Assembly: GCA_022827095.1 (NCBI GenBank) | Contig: JAJDTP010000019.1 | Coordinates: forward strand, 1 to 64,000 | Direction: 5' to 3' | Length of the DNA: 64,000 nucleotides | Source of the DNA: Dehalococcoidia bacterium | GTDB taxonomy: Bacteria > Chloroflexota > Dehalococcoidia > Lucifugimonadales > UBA3495 | Shown here: piece by piece, positions 8,028-17,557 of the stretch | Layout of the letters: every line of letters starts with the position of its first letter | Position numbering within the stretch: position 1 is the stretch's first letter | Notes under the pieces: generated by a model | What the model saw: only the letters and a program-made list of their open reading frames with translations | Told to the model about the DNA's origin: nothing | The model's database searches: none | Made by a program: the position numbers and the translations under genes

Positions 8028-8750
8028 GTGTCGCAACTGCGCAGCCTATTTGAGCGCATTGAAGCCGGAAGCGGCCCGTCGTTGGGGTTTGGGTCCACCC
8101 AGTCCTCGCGGCTGCCCGGCATGGCGCTGATCGGGCGTTGCTCGGGCGATGTCGAAGCTGCCCTGGCTGTGGCCGGGGACGCCGCCGACGCCGTGGTCAT
8201 CGCGTCCCCGACTATCACCCCCGAATCGCTGCCCTTGGTAACGCACGGCATCTGGGGATTGGGCGGCGTTCCGCTGGAACCGGAAGGCATCCGCGCCTGG
8301 CAGGCTGCCGGCGCCGATTTCACGGTATCACCCGTGGCCACCGCCCTGGTGGACGCCATCGATATTGGTAACCCGCAGATGACCCACGGCGCGCGCATCC
8401 CCGACGAGGTGGACGACCGCACCTGGCGACTGCTGGCCGGCATGCCCCTGGACTTCCTGGTGCTCGATAAGTCGGCCATGACCGGGCCCTGGACGCTGCC
8501 CGAACTCGGCGAGGTGGCGGACGCTGCCCGCCGGGCCGAAAAATACCTGGTGGTTCGCGTCGGCCCTCGTCCCTCCGGCAACGAGTTGCTGGGGCTCCGT
8601 CAGGCCGGAGCCGTGGCCATCGTCGCCGAGGCCAACGATCACGGCGCCGAAGGGTTGGCAGCGATCAAGGCCGATTTGATGGCCATGCCAAGGGCGCAGC
8701 CGGTCGCGCGGCCCGGGCGACGGTCCGGGCTGGAAAGCACCGCTACGTGA
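8028..8750 (+). CDS. Uncharacterised protein, possibly TIM-barrel-like
   Basis: The product has 240 residues from a GTG start. I do not recognise the family. Alternating hydrophobic strands and helices (ADAVVIASPTI, FTVSPVATALVDAI, LDFLVLDKS, KYLVVRVGP, GAVAIVAEA) suggest a beta/alpha barrel or Rossmann-like soluble protein. There is no signal peptide or membrane segment. The C-terminus is arginine-rich. The stop overlaps the next gene's GTG start (GTGA), so the unknown protein and the M50 protease are translated together, which hints at a shared task. Confidence 0.7.
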   Translation: MSQLRSLFERIEAGSGPSLGFGSTQSSRLPGMALIGRCSGDVEAALAVAGDAADAVVIASPTITPESLPLVTHGIWGLGGVPLEPEGIRAWQAAGADFTVSPVATALVDAIDIGNPQMTHGARIPDEVDDRTWRLLAGMPLDFLVLDKSAMTGPWTLPELGEVADAARRAEKYLVVRVGPRPSGNELLGLRQAGAVAIVAEANDHGAEGLAAIKADLMAMPRAQPVARPGRRSGLESTAT

Positions 8751-9445
8751 TCCTCCAGAGCCTCGACCTGCTGCGGGAAAACCCGGCGGCGTTCGTCCTG
8801 GTGATCGGTATCGGGCTGCTGGGCCTGATCATCGGGTTCACCGTCCATGAGTTCAGCCACGCGCTGACGTCCCACATTGAAGGCGACGACACCGCCCGGC
8901 GGATGGGGCGGCTGACTTTCAACCCAATCAAGCACATTGACCTGCTGGGTTTTCTACTGTTGCTGGTGGTGGGGTTCGGCTGGGCCAAGCCGGCGCAAGT
9001 GGACCCGTACAATCTGCGGCACGGCCGGTTTGGAATGTCCATGGTGGCTCTGGCCGGCCCGCTGTCGAATTTTGTGCTGGCGTTCGCGTTGGGTCTGGTG
9101 TTTCGCCTGGATCTGCTGCCGGTGGTCACGGACACGAGATTTGTGTCCGGGATCGTTGACATCTTGGGCTTCGCGGCGTTCCTGGCGATATTCTTCAACC
9201 TGATCCTGGGGATATTCAACATGATCCCGTTGCCGCCGCTGGACGGCAGCAAGGTGGTAGGTGGCCTGCTTCCCAACTCGCTTTACCGGTCGTACCTGCA
9301 GTTCGAGCGGTATGGGTGGATACCGTTGATTGCCTTGATCGGGGTGAACCTCTTTCTGAGCTACGCCTTCGGCATCAACTTCCTGGGGCGGATACTGATC
9401 CAACCGGCGTTGTTTGTGTTCCGGCTGGCGACCGGGGTCGGGTAG
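8747..9445 (+). CDS. Site-2 protease family (M50) intramembrane metalloprotease
   Basis: This 232-residue membrane protein has a zinc-binding HEFSH motif (H34, E35, H38) inside the first hydrophobic segment. The matching third ligand lies in NMIPLPPLDGSKV near residue 160, the NPxDG equivalent. About five membrane segments are visible. Members of this short clade cleave membrane-spanning substrates, often anti-sigma factors, but no such partner is adjacent. The start is a GTG overlapping the previous gene by four bases. A conserved GFGWAKPAQVDPYNLR loop supports the family call. Confidence 0.92.
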   Translation: MILQSLDLLRENPAAFVLVIGIGLLGLIIGFTVHEFSHALTSHIEGDDTARRMGRLTFNPIKHIDLLGFLLLLVVGFGWAKPAQVDPYNLRHGRFGMSMVALAGPLSNFVLAFALGLVFRLDLLPVVTDTRFVSGIVDILGFAAFLAIFFNLILGIFNMIPLPPLDGSKVVGGLLPNSLYRSYLQFERYGWIPLIALIGVNLFLSYAFGINFLGRILIQPALFVFRLATGVG

Positions 9446-9449
9446 AATT

Positions 9450-9556
9450 TCAGAATCAGGATTTTCAAGATTTTGGGATTTGCAGGATTGAAGCGTTTCA
9501 GCGACGAAGGCATTTCAATCCGGTCAATCCCAAAATCCGATAAATCCTGATTCTGA
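9450..9556. repeat. Dispersed inverted-repeat element, family A copy 1
   Basis: Terminal arms TCAGAATCAGGATTT and AAATCCTGATTCTGA are exact reverse complements, and the element is about 107 bp. Inner sequences also pair in part (TTTTGGGATT with AATCCCAAAA). Other copies lie at 10341, 15476 and 50613. No coding capacity is seen. The gap up to 9630 otherwise holds only a short GGGCGGGTTTCAAACCCGCCC hairpin (9581-9602). Confidence 0.88.
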
Positions 9557-9630
9557 CGGTCCAGCCAGTGCAAACGTCAGGGGCGGGTTTCAAACCCGCC
9601 CCTGATAATTCTGGCAGTGTGCGTGTTGCG

Positions 9631-10224
9631 CTACGGGCGCAGGGGGATGGGGCGGTTCTCCTGGTTTTCGGCGATCTGGTTGGTGTCCCACAGCTTGGCG
9701 AAGTTGTAGGCGCGGGGGCAATGGCCGTAGGATTCCTCGACGTTGACGATGATGCCCTGGAGGTGCTTGGAGTTGTCGTCGGTCCAGTAGAGTTCCAGCT
9801 CGACTTTCTGCCGCTCCAGTTCCTCCTTGCTGACGATGGTGACGGTGCCGTTGACGCGCACGGTGTCATTGACGCCGGGGATCATGAACAGCAGGCCGAC
9901 GTGGGGGTTGGCGTCCATGTTCTGGTAGGACTGGAACAGGCGGTTGCCGGCAACGTCGGGAAACAGCAGGCGAGAGCTGTCGATGACCTTGACGAAGCCG
10001 GGCTTGCCGCCCTTAGGCGAGGCGTCGCAGTTTCCGTCGGGGTCGGACGAGGCCATGACGACAAAGGGCGAGGCGGCGATGAACTTCTGGACGAAGTCGG
10101 ACATTTCGCCCTTGACCTTGAGCTTGGCCCGGGGGCTCATCTCGCCGAACTCGTCGTTGAAGCGACTGGGCTGCTGTTCGATGGTGCAGAGGTCGTCGGC
10201 GGTGGCGGCAACGGTGGTTGTCAT
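9631..10224 (-). CDS. Pyridoxamine 5'-phosphate oxidase family FMN-binding protein
   Basis: The ATG at 10224, nine bases after GGGAGGG, gives 197 residues. The longer frame upstream lacks support. The split-barrel flavin-binding fold is visible: FIAASPFVVMASSDPDGNCDASPKGGKPGFVKV near residues 50-85, then RLLFPDVAGNRLFQSYQNM and PHVGLLFMIPGVNDTVRVNG. This pattern matches the MSMEG_1061-like FMN-dependent PPOX group, which reduces or binds small molecules with FMN or F420. The substrate is unknown. It is transcribed away from the SAM gene group. Confidence 0.87.
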   Translation of the reverse strand: MTTTVAATADDLCTIEQQPSRFNDEFGEMSPRAKLKVKGEMSDFVQKFIAASPFVVMASSDPDGNCDASPKGGKPGFVKVIDSSRLLFPDVAGNRLFQSYQNMDANPHVGLLFMIPGVNDTVRVNGTVTIVSKEELERQKVELELYWTDDNSKHLQGIIVNVEESYGHCPRAYNFAKLWDTNQIAENQENRPIPLRP

Positions 10225-10340
10225 GGTTACAAACCCTCCCGGCGTTCGGTTCCGTTGATGATGGCGCACAGAATACCGGATTCGGCCGCCACGTGCCACC
10301 GGGGAAGGGGCTCACGCGTACGCAGTTTGCGGCGGGAAAT

Positions 10341-10450
10341 GTCAGAATCAGGATTTTCAAGATTTGCGGATTATCAGGATTGGGACCATTCAGTGATGGA
10401 GTTCTCCCAATCTTGGCAAATCATAAAGTCCCGCCAGTCCTGCTTCTGAC
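10341..10450. repeat. Dispersed inverted-repeat element, family A copy 2
   Basis: The arms GTCAGAATCAGGATTTT (left) and AGTCCTGCTTCTGAC (right) bound about 110 bp. The interior (ATCAGGATTGGGACCATTCAGTGATGGAG) is clearly related to the interior of the copy at 50613. It lies between the divergent PPOX gene and the SAM-riboswitch promoter. The stretch from 10225 to 10864 holds no gene: it contains this repeat, the promoter, the riboswitch and the terminator. Confidence 0.87.
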
Positions 10451-10527
10451 GATTCACGGAGCTGGGTGTGCGTGAAGGGAAGGGGCTTGTTGGATATCGT
10501 CAAGGGCCGACGAAATTCGCCGCCATC

Positions 10528-10556
10528 TTGACAATTACCGTCCCGGCAGGTAGTAT
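10528..10556 (+). promoter_or_regulatory. Sigma-70-type promoter for mtnA
   Basis: TTGACA (10528-10533) and TAGTAT (10551-10556) are separated by exactly 17 bases. The predicted transcript would begin near 10563 and enter the riboswitch about 28 bases later. A small GCAGTT/AACTGC hairpin at 10562-10576 lies at the start of the leader. Confidence 0.75.
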
Positions 10557-10590
10557 TGATGGCAGTTAAAAACTGCATACGCTGCTGGAA

Positions 10591-10732
10591 CCCTTATTCA
10601 GACAGGTGGAGGGAACGGCCCTGTGAAGCCTGGCAACCTGTCCCGCCCACCCCGTGGGATGAGGTGCTAAATCCGGCGTCCCCGTTATGCAACGCGATGC
10701 GCGCATAACCAGGCGGGACGAAAGATGAGGGG
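10591..10732 (+). promoter_or_regulatory. SAM-I (S-box) riboswitch upstream of mtnA
   Basis: The conserved core is present in order. The 5' arm of P1 is CCCTTATTCAGACAGGTGG. The core AGGGAACGGCCCTGTGAAGCC-like block and GGCAACC follow, then AGGTGCTAAATCC. The 3' arm of P1, AAAGATGAGGGG, closes on the 5' arm. The inner stem GTTATGC...GCATAAC forms P4. These are the hallmark S-box motifs that bind S-adenosylmethionine. An intrinsic terminator follows at once. By the known mechanism, SAM binding should favour termination and switch mtnA off when SAM is plentiful. Short frames crossing it are not genes. Confidence 0.94.
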
Positions 10733-10746
10733 CGGACTGTGATGGT

Positions 10747-10780
10747 GGCTCTCCCAAGTGCGGGTGGGCCTTTATTTTTT
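10747..10780 (+). terminator. Intrinsic terminator of the SAM riboswitch
   Basis: The stem GGCTCTCCC/GGGTGGGCC (one mismatch, loop of six bases) is followed by TTTATTTTTT. It stands 14 bases after the riboswitch P1 stem and 84 bases before mtnA, the normal expression-platform position. Confidence 0.82.
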
Positions 10781-10864
10781 GCCTGTCGGGAAAGCAGGGT
10801 CCGCCAGTGTGGTCGCAGCGTAGCACAGAGCGCCATCGACGCACTCCGCATCTTTTAGCAATTT

Positions 10865-11908
10865 ATGAACGAAATTCGCCCCATCAACTGGACGGGCAGC
10901 CGGCTGGAGCTTCTTGATCAGACTCTCCTGCCCCACGAGCACGTTACGGTTCGCATCACCGACTACCGCGCCGCCGCCGACGCCATCACCGAGATGCGCG
11001 TGCGGGGCGCACCGGCCATCGGAGTGACCGCCGGCTACGCCATGGTGCTGGCCGCCGCCGAATTGCAGTCCCGGGAGCGGGACCACTTCATCGGCGCGTT
11101 GCGGCAGGCCGGGGCCCACATCGCCGCCGCCCGTCCCACCGCCGTCAACCTGGGCTGGGCCGTCCGCCGCATGATGCGCGTGGCCGAGGCCGAACCCGAC
11201 CCGGGCAGCATCCTGCCGCGTCTTGAAGAAGAAGCCCGCCGTATCCAGGAAGAGGACGAGGCCATCAACCGGCGCATCGGCGAGCACGGCCGGGCGCTGA
11301 TGCCCGCCGACGGTCAGGGAGTCCTGACCCACTGCAACACCGGCGCGCTGGCAACGTCGGCCTTTGGCACCGCGCTGGGCGTGATACGGGCCGGCTGGGA
11401 AGCCGGTGGACGCTTCAACGTGTACAACACCGAGACCAGGCCCTGGCTGCAGGGCGCGCGGCTAACGTCGTGGGAGTTTCAGCAACTGGGCATTCCGGCG
11501 ACGCTGATTGCCGACTCGGCGGCCGGCGTGCTGATGCAGAAGGGCGAAGTGTCCTGCGTGATCACTGGAGCGGACCGGATCGCCGGCAACGGCGACACCG
11601 CCAACAAGGTGGGCACCTACATGCTGGCGGTGCTGGCCTACGAAAACGGCATCCCGTTCTACATCGCAGCGCCCACCAGCACGGTGGACTTGGCCATCGG
11701 CCACGGCGACGACATCGCCATCGAAGAGCGGCCGCAGCACGAAGTGACCGGTTATGGCGGTGCTCCCACCGCTCCGGAGGGCACGCCGGCCTACAACCCG
11801 GCCTTCGACGTGACGCCGCACCGCTACATCGCGGGGATAATTACCGAAACCGCGGTGTGCCGGCCGCCCTATACAGAGTCGTTGCGGCAGGCGGTGGACG
11901 CGGCCTGA
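10865..11908 (+). CDS. mtnA: S-methyl-5-thioribose-1-phosphate isomerase MtnA
   Basis: MtnA converts methylthioribose 1-phosphate to methylthioribulose 1-phosphate in the methionine salvage pathway. The 347-residue protein has the MRVRGAPAIG substrate-binding segment near residues 44-53, the catalytic cysteine in THCNTG (C157) and the catalytic aspartate in TGADRIA (D237). These match the eIF2B-like aldose-ketose isomerase family. It is preceded by a SAM-I riboswitch, so it is repressed when SAM is abundant. mtnP, which makes the upstream intermediate, is 2.7 kb downstream. Later pathway genes (mtnB, mtnC, mtnD) are not in the window. Confidence 0.96.
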   Translation: MNEIRPINWTGSRLELLDQTLLPHEHVTVRITDYRAAADAITEMRVRGAPAIGVTAGYAMVLAAAELQSRERDHFIGALRQAGAHIAAARPTAVNLGWAVRRMMRVAEAEPDPGSILPRLEEEARRIQEEDEAINRRIGEHGRALMPADGQGVLTHCNTGALATSAFGTALGVIRAGWEAGGRFNVYNTETRPWLQGARLTSWEFQQLGIPATLIADSAAGVLMQKGEVSCVITGADRIAGNGDTANKVGTYMLAVLAYENGIPFYIAAPTSTVDLAIGHGDDIAIEERPQHEVTGYGGAPTAPEGTPAYNPAFDVTPHRYIAGIITETAVCRPPYTESLRQAVDAA

Positions 11909-11924
11909 CGCTGCCGGCGTCAGT

Positions 11925-12050
11925 GGATTCCGGCTTTCGCCGGAATGACGGAAGTAGAGGCACGGAACGACGGAAGTAGACGCATTTGATGGAAGTAGAG
12001 GCACTCAACGCGTAAGTCCTATGTTATTGCGAGCGTAGCGTGGCAATCCC
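11925..12050. repeat. Composite of short dispersed repeats
   Basis: This spacer holds an ATTCCGGCTTTCGCCGGAAT palindrome (11927-11946), then three imperfect copies of GGAAGTAGAGGCA (about 11950-12005). A single ATTGCGAGCGTAGCGTGGCAATCCC half-element follows at 12026-12050, and after it CCTGTCCATCC/CCAATCCTG fragments run to about 12095. No gene is seen. Confidence 0.7.
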
Positions 12051-12102
12051 GAAACCCAAAGCATCCTGTCCATCCCGCCAATCCTGTTTATCCCGGTGAA
12101 AA

Positions 12103-13209
12103 ATGACTATTGACCAACAAACCCGCCGCCGCATGGCCCGAACCGGCCTCACCGCGTGCGACCCGGAACGAGCCTGCCCCGGTTACACGCTGTATGCCCC
12201 GATGTCCGGGACCGGCGAGGTGTACCTGCTGGACATAAACGGCGAAGTGGCCCACCAGTGGCAGATGCCCTACCCGCCGGGCCTGTATGGCTACCTGCTG
12301 CCCAACGGCAACCTGTTCTACGGCGGCAAGGTTCGGGACGACGGCGGGTGGGAGACCTTTGAGGCGATGAAGCGGTTCAAGGGCGGCATCATGCTGGAGG
12401 CTGACTGGGACGGCAACATCATCTGGGAGCACCGTGACCCGTACCACCACCACGACGCCAGGCGCACCCAATCGGGCGGCTGCCTCTACATGACCGTGGA
12501 GCGAATGGAAGACACCCAGGCCGCCACCATCAAGGGAGGCCAGTCCGGGACGGAATCCCGGGAGGAGTACACCGGGATGTGGTGCGACGTGCTGGTCGAG
12601 GTGGACGCCAACGGCAACCGTATCTGGGAGTGGCACGCGGCCGAACACCTGGACCCCGAGCGCCACGTGGTTACCTTCAACGACCTGCGGGACGAGTGGA
12701 GCCACGGCAACACCGTGGTACCGCTGGGCGACGACCGGGTGATGTTCAGCTTCCGCAACATCTCCACCGTGGGCATCATCGACAAGGCCAGCGGCGAGAT
12801 TACGTGGCAGATCGGCGACGAGGCGCTGTCACAGCAGCACGACCCGTCGATGCTGGACAACGGCAACGTGCTGATCTACGACAATGGATCGCACAACCGA
12901 TACAACCCCCTGCCGGCGTCCCGGGTCATCGAGGTGGACACATCCACCAACGAAATCGTCTGGCAGTACCGCGACAACCCGCCTTTCAACTTCTTCAGCG
13001 CGTACATTTCCGGCGCGCGACGGCTGCCCAACGGCAATACGCTGATCACCGAGGGCCAGCCGGGGCGCATTTTCCAGGTGACGCCCGATGGCGAGGTGGT
13101 CTGGGAGTACATCAACCCGCATTTCGGCCTCAACGAGCAGGGCTTCGAAGTCAACAGCGTGTTCCGTTCCACCCACTACCTGCCGGAGCAGGTGCCGCAG
13201 TTGCGGTGA
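12103..13209 (+). CDS. Arylsulfotransferase (ASST)-like beta-propeller protein
   Basis: This 368-residue protein has repeated beta-propeller blades of the form V(D/E)xxGxIxWxW. Examples are YLLDINGEVAHQWQMP, EADWDGNIIWEHRDP, EVDANGNRIWEWHAAEH, IIDKASGEITWQIGDE, EVDTSTNEIVWQYRD and QVTPDGEVVWEYINPHF. A histidine-rich HHHDAR segment lies near residue 110 and SQQHDPSMLDNGNVLIYDNG near 245. This is the pattern of the ASST (PF05935/PF14269-like) family. Classical ASSTs are periplasmic, but no signal peptide is visible here, so sulfate transfer between phenols is uncertain. An intracellular propeller of other function is possible. Confidence 0.78.
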   Translation: MTIDQQTRRRMARTGLTACDPERACPGYTLYAPMSGTGEVYLLDINGEVAHQWQMPYPPGLYGYLLPNGNLFYGGKVRDDGGWETFEAMKRFKGGIMLEADWDGNIIWEHRDPYHHHDARRTQSGGCLYMTVERMEDTQAATIKGGQSGTESREEYTGMWCDVLVEVDANGNRIWEWHAAEHLDPERHVVTFNDLRDEWSHGNTVVPLGDDRVMFSFRNISTVGIIDKASGEITWQIGDEALSQQHDPSMLDNGNVLIYDNGSHNRYNPLPASRVIEVDTSTNEIVWQYRDNPPFNFFSAYISGARRLPNGNTLITEGQPGRIFQVTPDGEVVWEYINPHFGLNEQGFEVNSVFRSTHYLPEQVPQLR

Positions 13210-13221
13210 GAGGAATGCCTG

Positions 13222-13851
13222 ATGGCAGCCCGACAATCCGACGACACGGTGGGCGGCATGGCGGTTCGAACCGCCAACACCTACGGATACCACCTCTCCA
13301 CGCCGCGCATTTTCGCGCTGTCGGTCGTCAGTTTCGGCCTGTACCTGTTCTACTGGGTCTACCGGACGTGGGACCAGTACCGGGAACACACCGGAGCGAA
13401 CGTCTATCCGGTTTGGCACGCGCTGGCCATGCTGGTGCCGATCTACGGGTGGTTCCGGTTCTACGCGCACTGCAAGGCGTACCGCGACCTCATGGAGGAG
13501 CGCGGCGTACCGCACGACCTGAACCTGACCAGGATCATGGTGTTGCTGATCGTATCCGCGGCGCTGTGGAGCCCGATACCCACGGTGTGGCTGAACTTCT
13601 ACCTGGGCGATAGCGACATCAGGGTCCTGATTGAGTTGATCTTTGATGTGGTCAGCCTGGTCGGGATGCTGGTGGCCACCGTCATGGTCTGCCGCCTCCA
13701 GGCGAACTTCAACCGGTACTGGGCCGCGATCGACGGCGGGCTGGGCAATCGCGCCAGGCTGGGACGGGGAGCGATGGTGCTGGCGGCCCTGGGAGTGATC
13801 CTGTGGTTCACCATCGCCGGTTATTACGTCCAATACTACCTCACCAACTGA
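13222..13851 (+). CDS. DUF4234-like multi-pass membrane protein, copy 1
   Basis: The product has 209 residues with about four membrane segments. The opening YHLSTPRIFALSVVSFGLYLFYWVYRTWDQYREHT is typical of DUF4234-type proteins, in which a short TM segment ending in YW-x-YR-xW is followed by a polar loop. A second hallmark, VPIYGWFRFYAHCKAYRDLMEERGV, is shared almost exactly with the next gene. Near residue 155 is QANFNRYWA. The function is unknown. It follows the ASST-like gene by 12 bases and is probably cotranscribed. Confidence 0.75.
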   Translation: MAARQSDDTVGGMAVRTANTYGYHLSTPRIFALSVVSFGLYLFYWVYRTWDQYREHTGANVYPVWHALAMLVPIYGWFRFYAHCKAYRDLMEERGVPHDLNLTRIMVLLIVSAALWSPIPTVWLNFYLGDSDIRVLIELIFDVVSLVGMLVATVMVCRLQANFNRYWAAIDGGLGNRARLGRGAMVLAALGVILWFTIAGYYVQYYLTN

Positions 13852-13887
13852 CCGCGCAAACCCGGCAAAACGAGAGCAAACAGTTCA

Positions 13888-14523
13888 ATGACTACTTGGC
13901 AGTCTGACATCTATGGAGAACGCGAACCGCTGGCCGGCGATCTGGCGCGGGGCGCGTACATCTCCATTGCCCGCGTCATACTGGTGTCCGTCGTGAGCAT
14001 GGGCATCTACTGGGTCTACTGGATGTACCGCACCTGGAAGCAGTACCGGGATCACACCATCGATATGGCGGCGGAAACGGGCGATGTCCACCATCCGGTG
14101 TGGCACGGGTTGACGCAGGCGGTGCCGGTGTACGGGTGGTTCCGCTACCACGCCCACATCCGACAGTACAAGGAACTGATGGCGGAGCGAGGCGTGCCCG
14201 ACACTCTGAATCTTGGATTGCTCACGACCGTAGTGGTCAGCAATGGGATAGTGGCGCTGATCGCAGGAGGTATGCGGAATCCCGCTCTGCCCAACGAGAC
14301 CGTGGTAGCAGCCGGCAATTTCCTTACCATTGCTACGGTGATAGTGAGCATTGTTGTCCTGTGCGTGATGCAAACCAACCTCAACCGGTACTGGGCCAGC
14401 GTGGACGGTCGCTTGATGCAGTCGGCACGCTTTGGAAAGGGCGAAGTGGTGTGCATCGTGCTGGGAGCAGTTTTCTGGCTCGCAATCATCGGCGGCATTG
14501 TGGCCGGCGCCGTCTGGGAGTAG
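13888..14523 (+). CDS. DUF4234-like multi-pass membrane protein, copy 2
   Basis: This 211-residue tandem paralogue of the preceding gene shares VYWMYRTWKQYRDHT, HPVWHGLTQAVPVYGWFRYHAHI, KELMAERGVP and QTNLNRYWASVDG. It has about four membrane segments. The family has no known activity. The pair lies between the ASST-like gene and mtnP and is read in the same direction, with gaps of 36 and 48 bases. Confidence 0.75.
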   Translation: MTTWQSDIYGEREPLAGDLARGAYISIARVILVSVVSMGIYWVYWMYRTWKQYRDHTIDMAAETGDVHHPVWHGLTQAVPVYGWFRYHAHIRQYKELMAERGVPDTLNLGLLTTVVVSNGIVALIAGGMRNPALPNETVVAAGNFLTIATVIVSIVVLCVMQTNLNRYWASVDGRLMQSARFGKGEVVCIVLGAVFWLAIIGGIVAGAVWE

Positions 14524-14571
14524 CCCGCCATCTCTTCTAACCAATCCTTGAACAATCAGGAAATCAAAGTA

Positions 14572-15459
14572 ATGGCAAACCAACCACAAGCGGAAATCGC
14601 CATCATCGGCGGCAGCGGCCTGTACGAGATACAGGGCTTTGCCGAGACGGCCGTGTTGGACATCGACACGCCCTACGGTAAGCCCAGCGACGTCATCACC
14701 GTGGGCGAATTGCTGGACGTGCCCGTCGCCTTCCTGCCCCGTCACGGGCGGGGGCACCGGGTGAGCCCGACGGAACTTCCCTTCCGGGCCAACATCTACG
14801 CGCTGAAGACCCTTGGGGTGAAACAGATCGTTTCGGTCAGCGCAGTGGGGAGCCTGCAAGCGGACTACGAGCCGCAGCACATGGTGGTGCCCGACCAGCT
14901 CATCGACCGGACGCGCCGCCGGGACAGCACGTTCTTCGAGGACGGCGTGGTGGCGCACATCTCCTTCGCCGATCCCTTCTGTCCGGAGATGAGCACAGTG
15001 CTGGCCGACGGTGGAGCTGGGCAGGGCATACCGACGCATCAGGGCGGGACGCTGGTGGTCATGGAAGGGCCGGCCTTCTCCACCCGTGCCGAGTCGAACA
15101 TGTACCGGGCCTGGGGCGGCGACATCATTGGCATGACGACCTTGCCCGAGGCCAAGCTGGCCCGGGAGGCTGAGATCTGCTACGCCGTGATGGCGTGGGT
15201 CACCGACTACGACTGCTGGCATCCAGATCACGACGACGTGACGGTGGAGATGGTGGTGGAGAACCTGGTGGCCAACGTGGCCAACAGCCGGATCATCCTG
15301 CGCCACATCATGCCGGAGCTGGCCGCGCTGGGTCCGTGCGACTGCCAGACAGCGCTGACCAACGCGATTATCACCGACCGGCGGCGCATATCCGAGGCGG
15401 CCTACCGCCGGCTGCATCCGATTGCCGGCACACACCTGGATGTGCCACGGAATTCTTAG
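14572..15459 (+). CDS. mtnP: S-methyl-5'-thioadenosine phosphorylase
   Basis: MtnP splits methylthioadenosine with phosphate into adenine and methylthioribose 1-phosphate, the substrate of MtnA. I chose the ATG at 14572 because AGGAAA lies ten bases upstream; a TTG 24 bases earlier is less likely. The 295-residue protein has the phosphate-binding GGSGLY near residue 12 and PRHGRGH. It also has NIYALKTLGV, MEGPAFSTRAESNMYR, and LPEAKLAREAEICYA followed by VTDYDCW. This last segment fits methylthioadenosine rather than general purine specificity. Adenine released can be rescued by Apt at 6.5 kb. Confidence 0.94.
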   Translation: MANQPQAEIAIIGGSGLYEIQGFAETAVLDIDTPYGKPSDVITVGELLDVPVAFLPRHGRGHRVSPTELPFRANIYALKTLGVKQIVSVSAVGSLQADYEPQHMVVPDQLIDRTRRRDSTFFEDGVVAHISFADPFCPEMSTVLADGGAGQGIPTHQGGTLVVMEGPAFSTRAESNMYRAWGGDIIGMTTLPEAKLAREAEICYAVMAWVTDYDCWHPDHDDVTVEMVVENLVANVANSRIILRHIMPELAALGPCDCQTALTNAIITDRRRISEAAYRRLHPIAGTHLDVPRNS

Positions 15460-15475
15460 CTTCCATCTATCACTC

Positions 15476-15580
15476 GTCAGAAGCAGGATTTACCGGATTA
15501 GCGGATTTTCTGGATATGTTGGACCATTCCAGCCGTCTCAATCCTGACAATCCGACAATCTAGCAAATCCTGCTTCTGAC
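15476..15580. repeat. Dispersed inverted-repeat element, family A copy 3
   Basis: The arms GTCAGAAGCAGGATTT and AAATCCTGCTTCTGAC are exact reverse complements bounding 105 bp between mtnP and the rhodanese gene. They carry the AAGCAGG variant also found in the copy at 50613, rather than the AATCAGG variant of copy 1. Confidence 0.88.
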
Positions 15581-15615
15581 GGAGCAACTACGCAAAGAAC
15601 CAAGGAGGTAACCGT

Positions 15616-15975
15616 ATGCCACGCCAAAATCCAGGCGAACCCTACTACCGGGTTGATTCGCCCGAGGCTTTGCAGATCCTGCAGGCCGACCCTGAAAACA
15701 CCGTGGTGGTCGACGTGCGCCGTGATGATGAATGGGTCACCGGCCACGCCAGCGGCGCGATCCACATCAACGTGGACGACCTGCCGGGGCGCATGGACGA
15801 AGTGCCCGAGGACAAGAAGCTGCTGTTCATCTGCGCGGCTGGCGTCCGCAGCGGACTGGCCTGCGAACTGGCCGCCGCCATGGGCTACGACTCGGAGATG
15901 CTCTACAACGTGGACGACGGCACGCCCGCGTGGATCGCCGCCGGCAACCCTACGTCGTACGGCGAGGACCCGTAA
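15616..15975 (+). CDS. Rhodanese-like sulfurtransferase domain protein
   Basis: This 119-residue single-domain protein has the active-site loop ICAAGVRSG (C73), preceded by VVDVRRDDEWVTGHASGAIHINVDDL, both standard for rhodanese domains. Such proteins carry a persulfide on the cysteine and donate sulfur. AAGGAGG lies seven bases before the ATG. Its place between mtnP and ahcY suggests a link to sulfur handling in the SAM cycle, but this is only context. After its stop the same frame stays open for 37 codons (see findings). Confidence 0.92.
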   Translation: MPRQNPGEPYYRVDSPEALQILQADPENTVVVDVRRDDEWVTGHASGAIHINVDDLPGRMDEVPEDKKLLFICAAGVRSGLACELAAAMGYDSEMLYNVDDGTPAWIAAGNPTSYGEDP

Positions 15976-15979
15976 CTGA

Positions 15980-17473
<1,494 letters not shown>

Positions 17474-17496
17474 ACCCAGCCGAATGAACGTCCATT

Positions 17497-17520
17497 GGGG
17501 GCGAGCGAGCATTCGCCCCC
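17497..17520. repeat. Palindrome of the GGGGCGA...TTCGCCCC family
   Basis: GGGGGCGA and TTCGCCCCC pair around a short loop between ahcY and metK. This is the same family as 7980-8003 and 45181-45208. Confidence 0.72.
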
Positions 17521-17557
17521 GCATGTCAGACCATTACAAACTCCGGAGGAACGAACA

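Noticed and set aside
10566-10851. Short minus-strand frames in the mtnA leader
   Set aside because: They fall on the SAM-I riboswitch and its terminator, whose RNA structure explains the sequence.
14548-14571. A TTG start for mtnP 24 bases upstream
   Set aside because: The ATG at 14572 has AGGAAA at the right distance, and the family starts near this residue.
13885-15435. A 516-codon minus-strand frame opposite the DUF4234-like gene and mtnP
   Set aside because: It crosses two well-supported plus-strand genes and has the His/Gly/Val-rich look of an antisense shadow.
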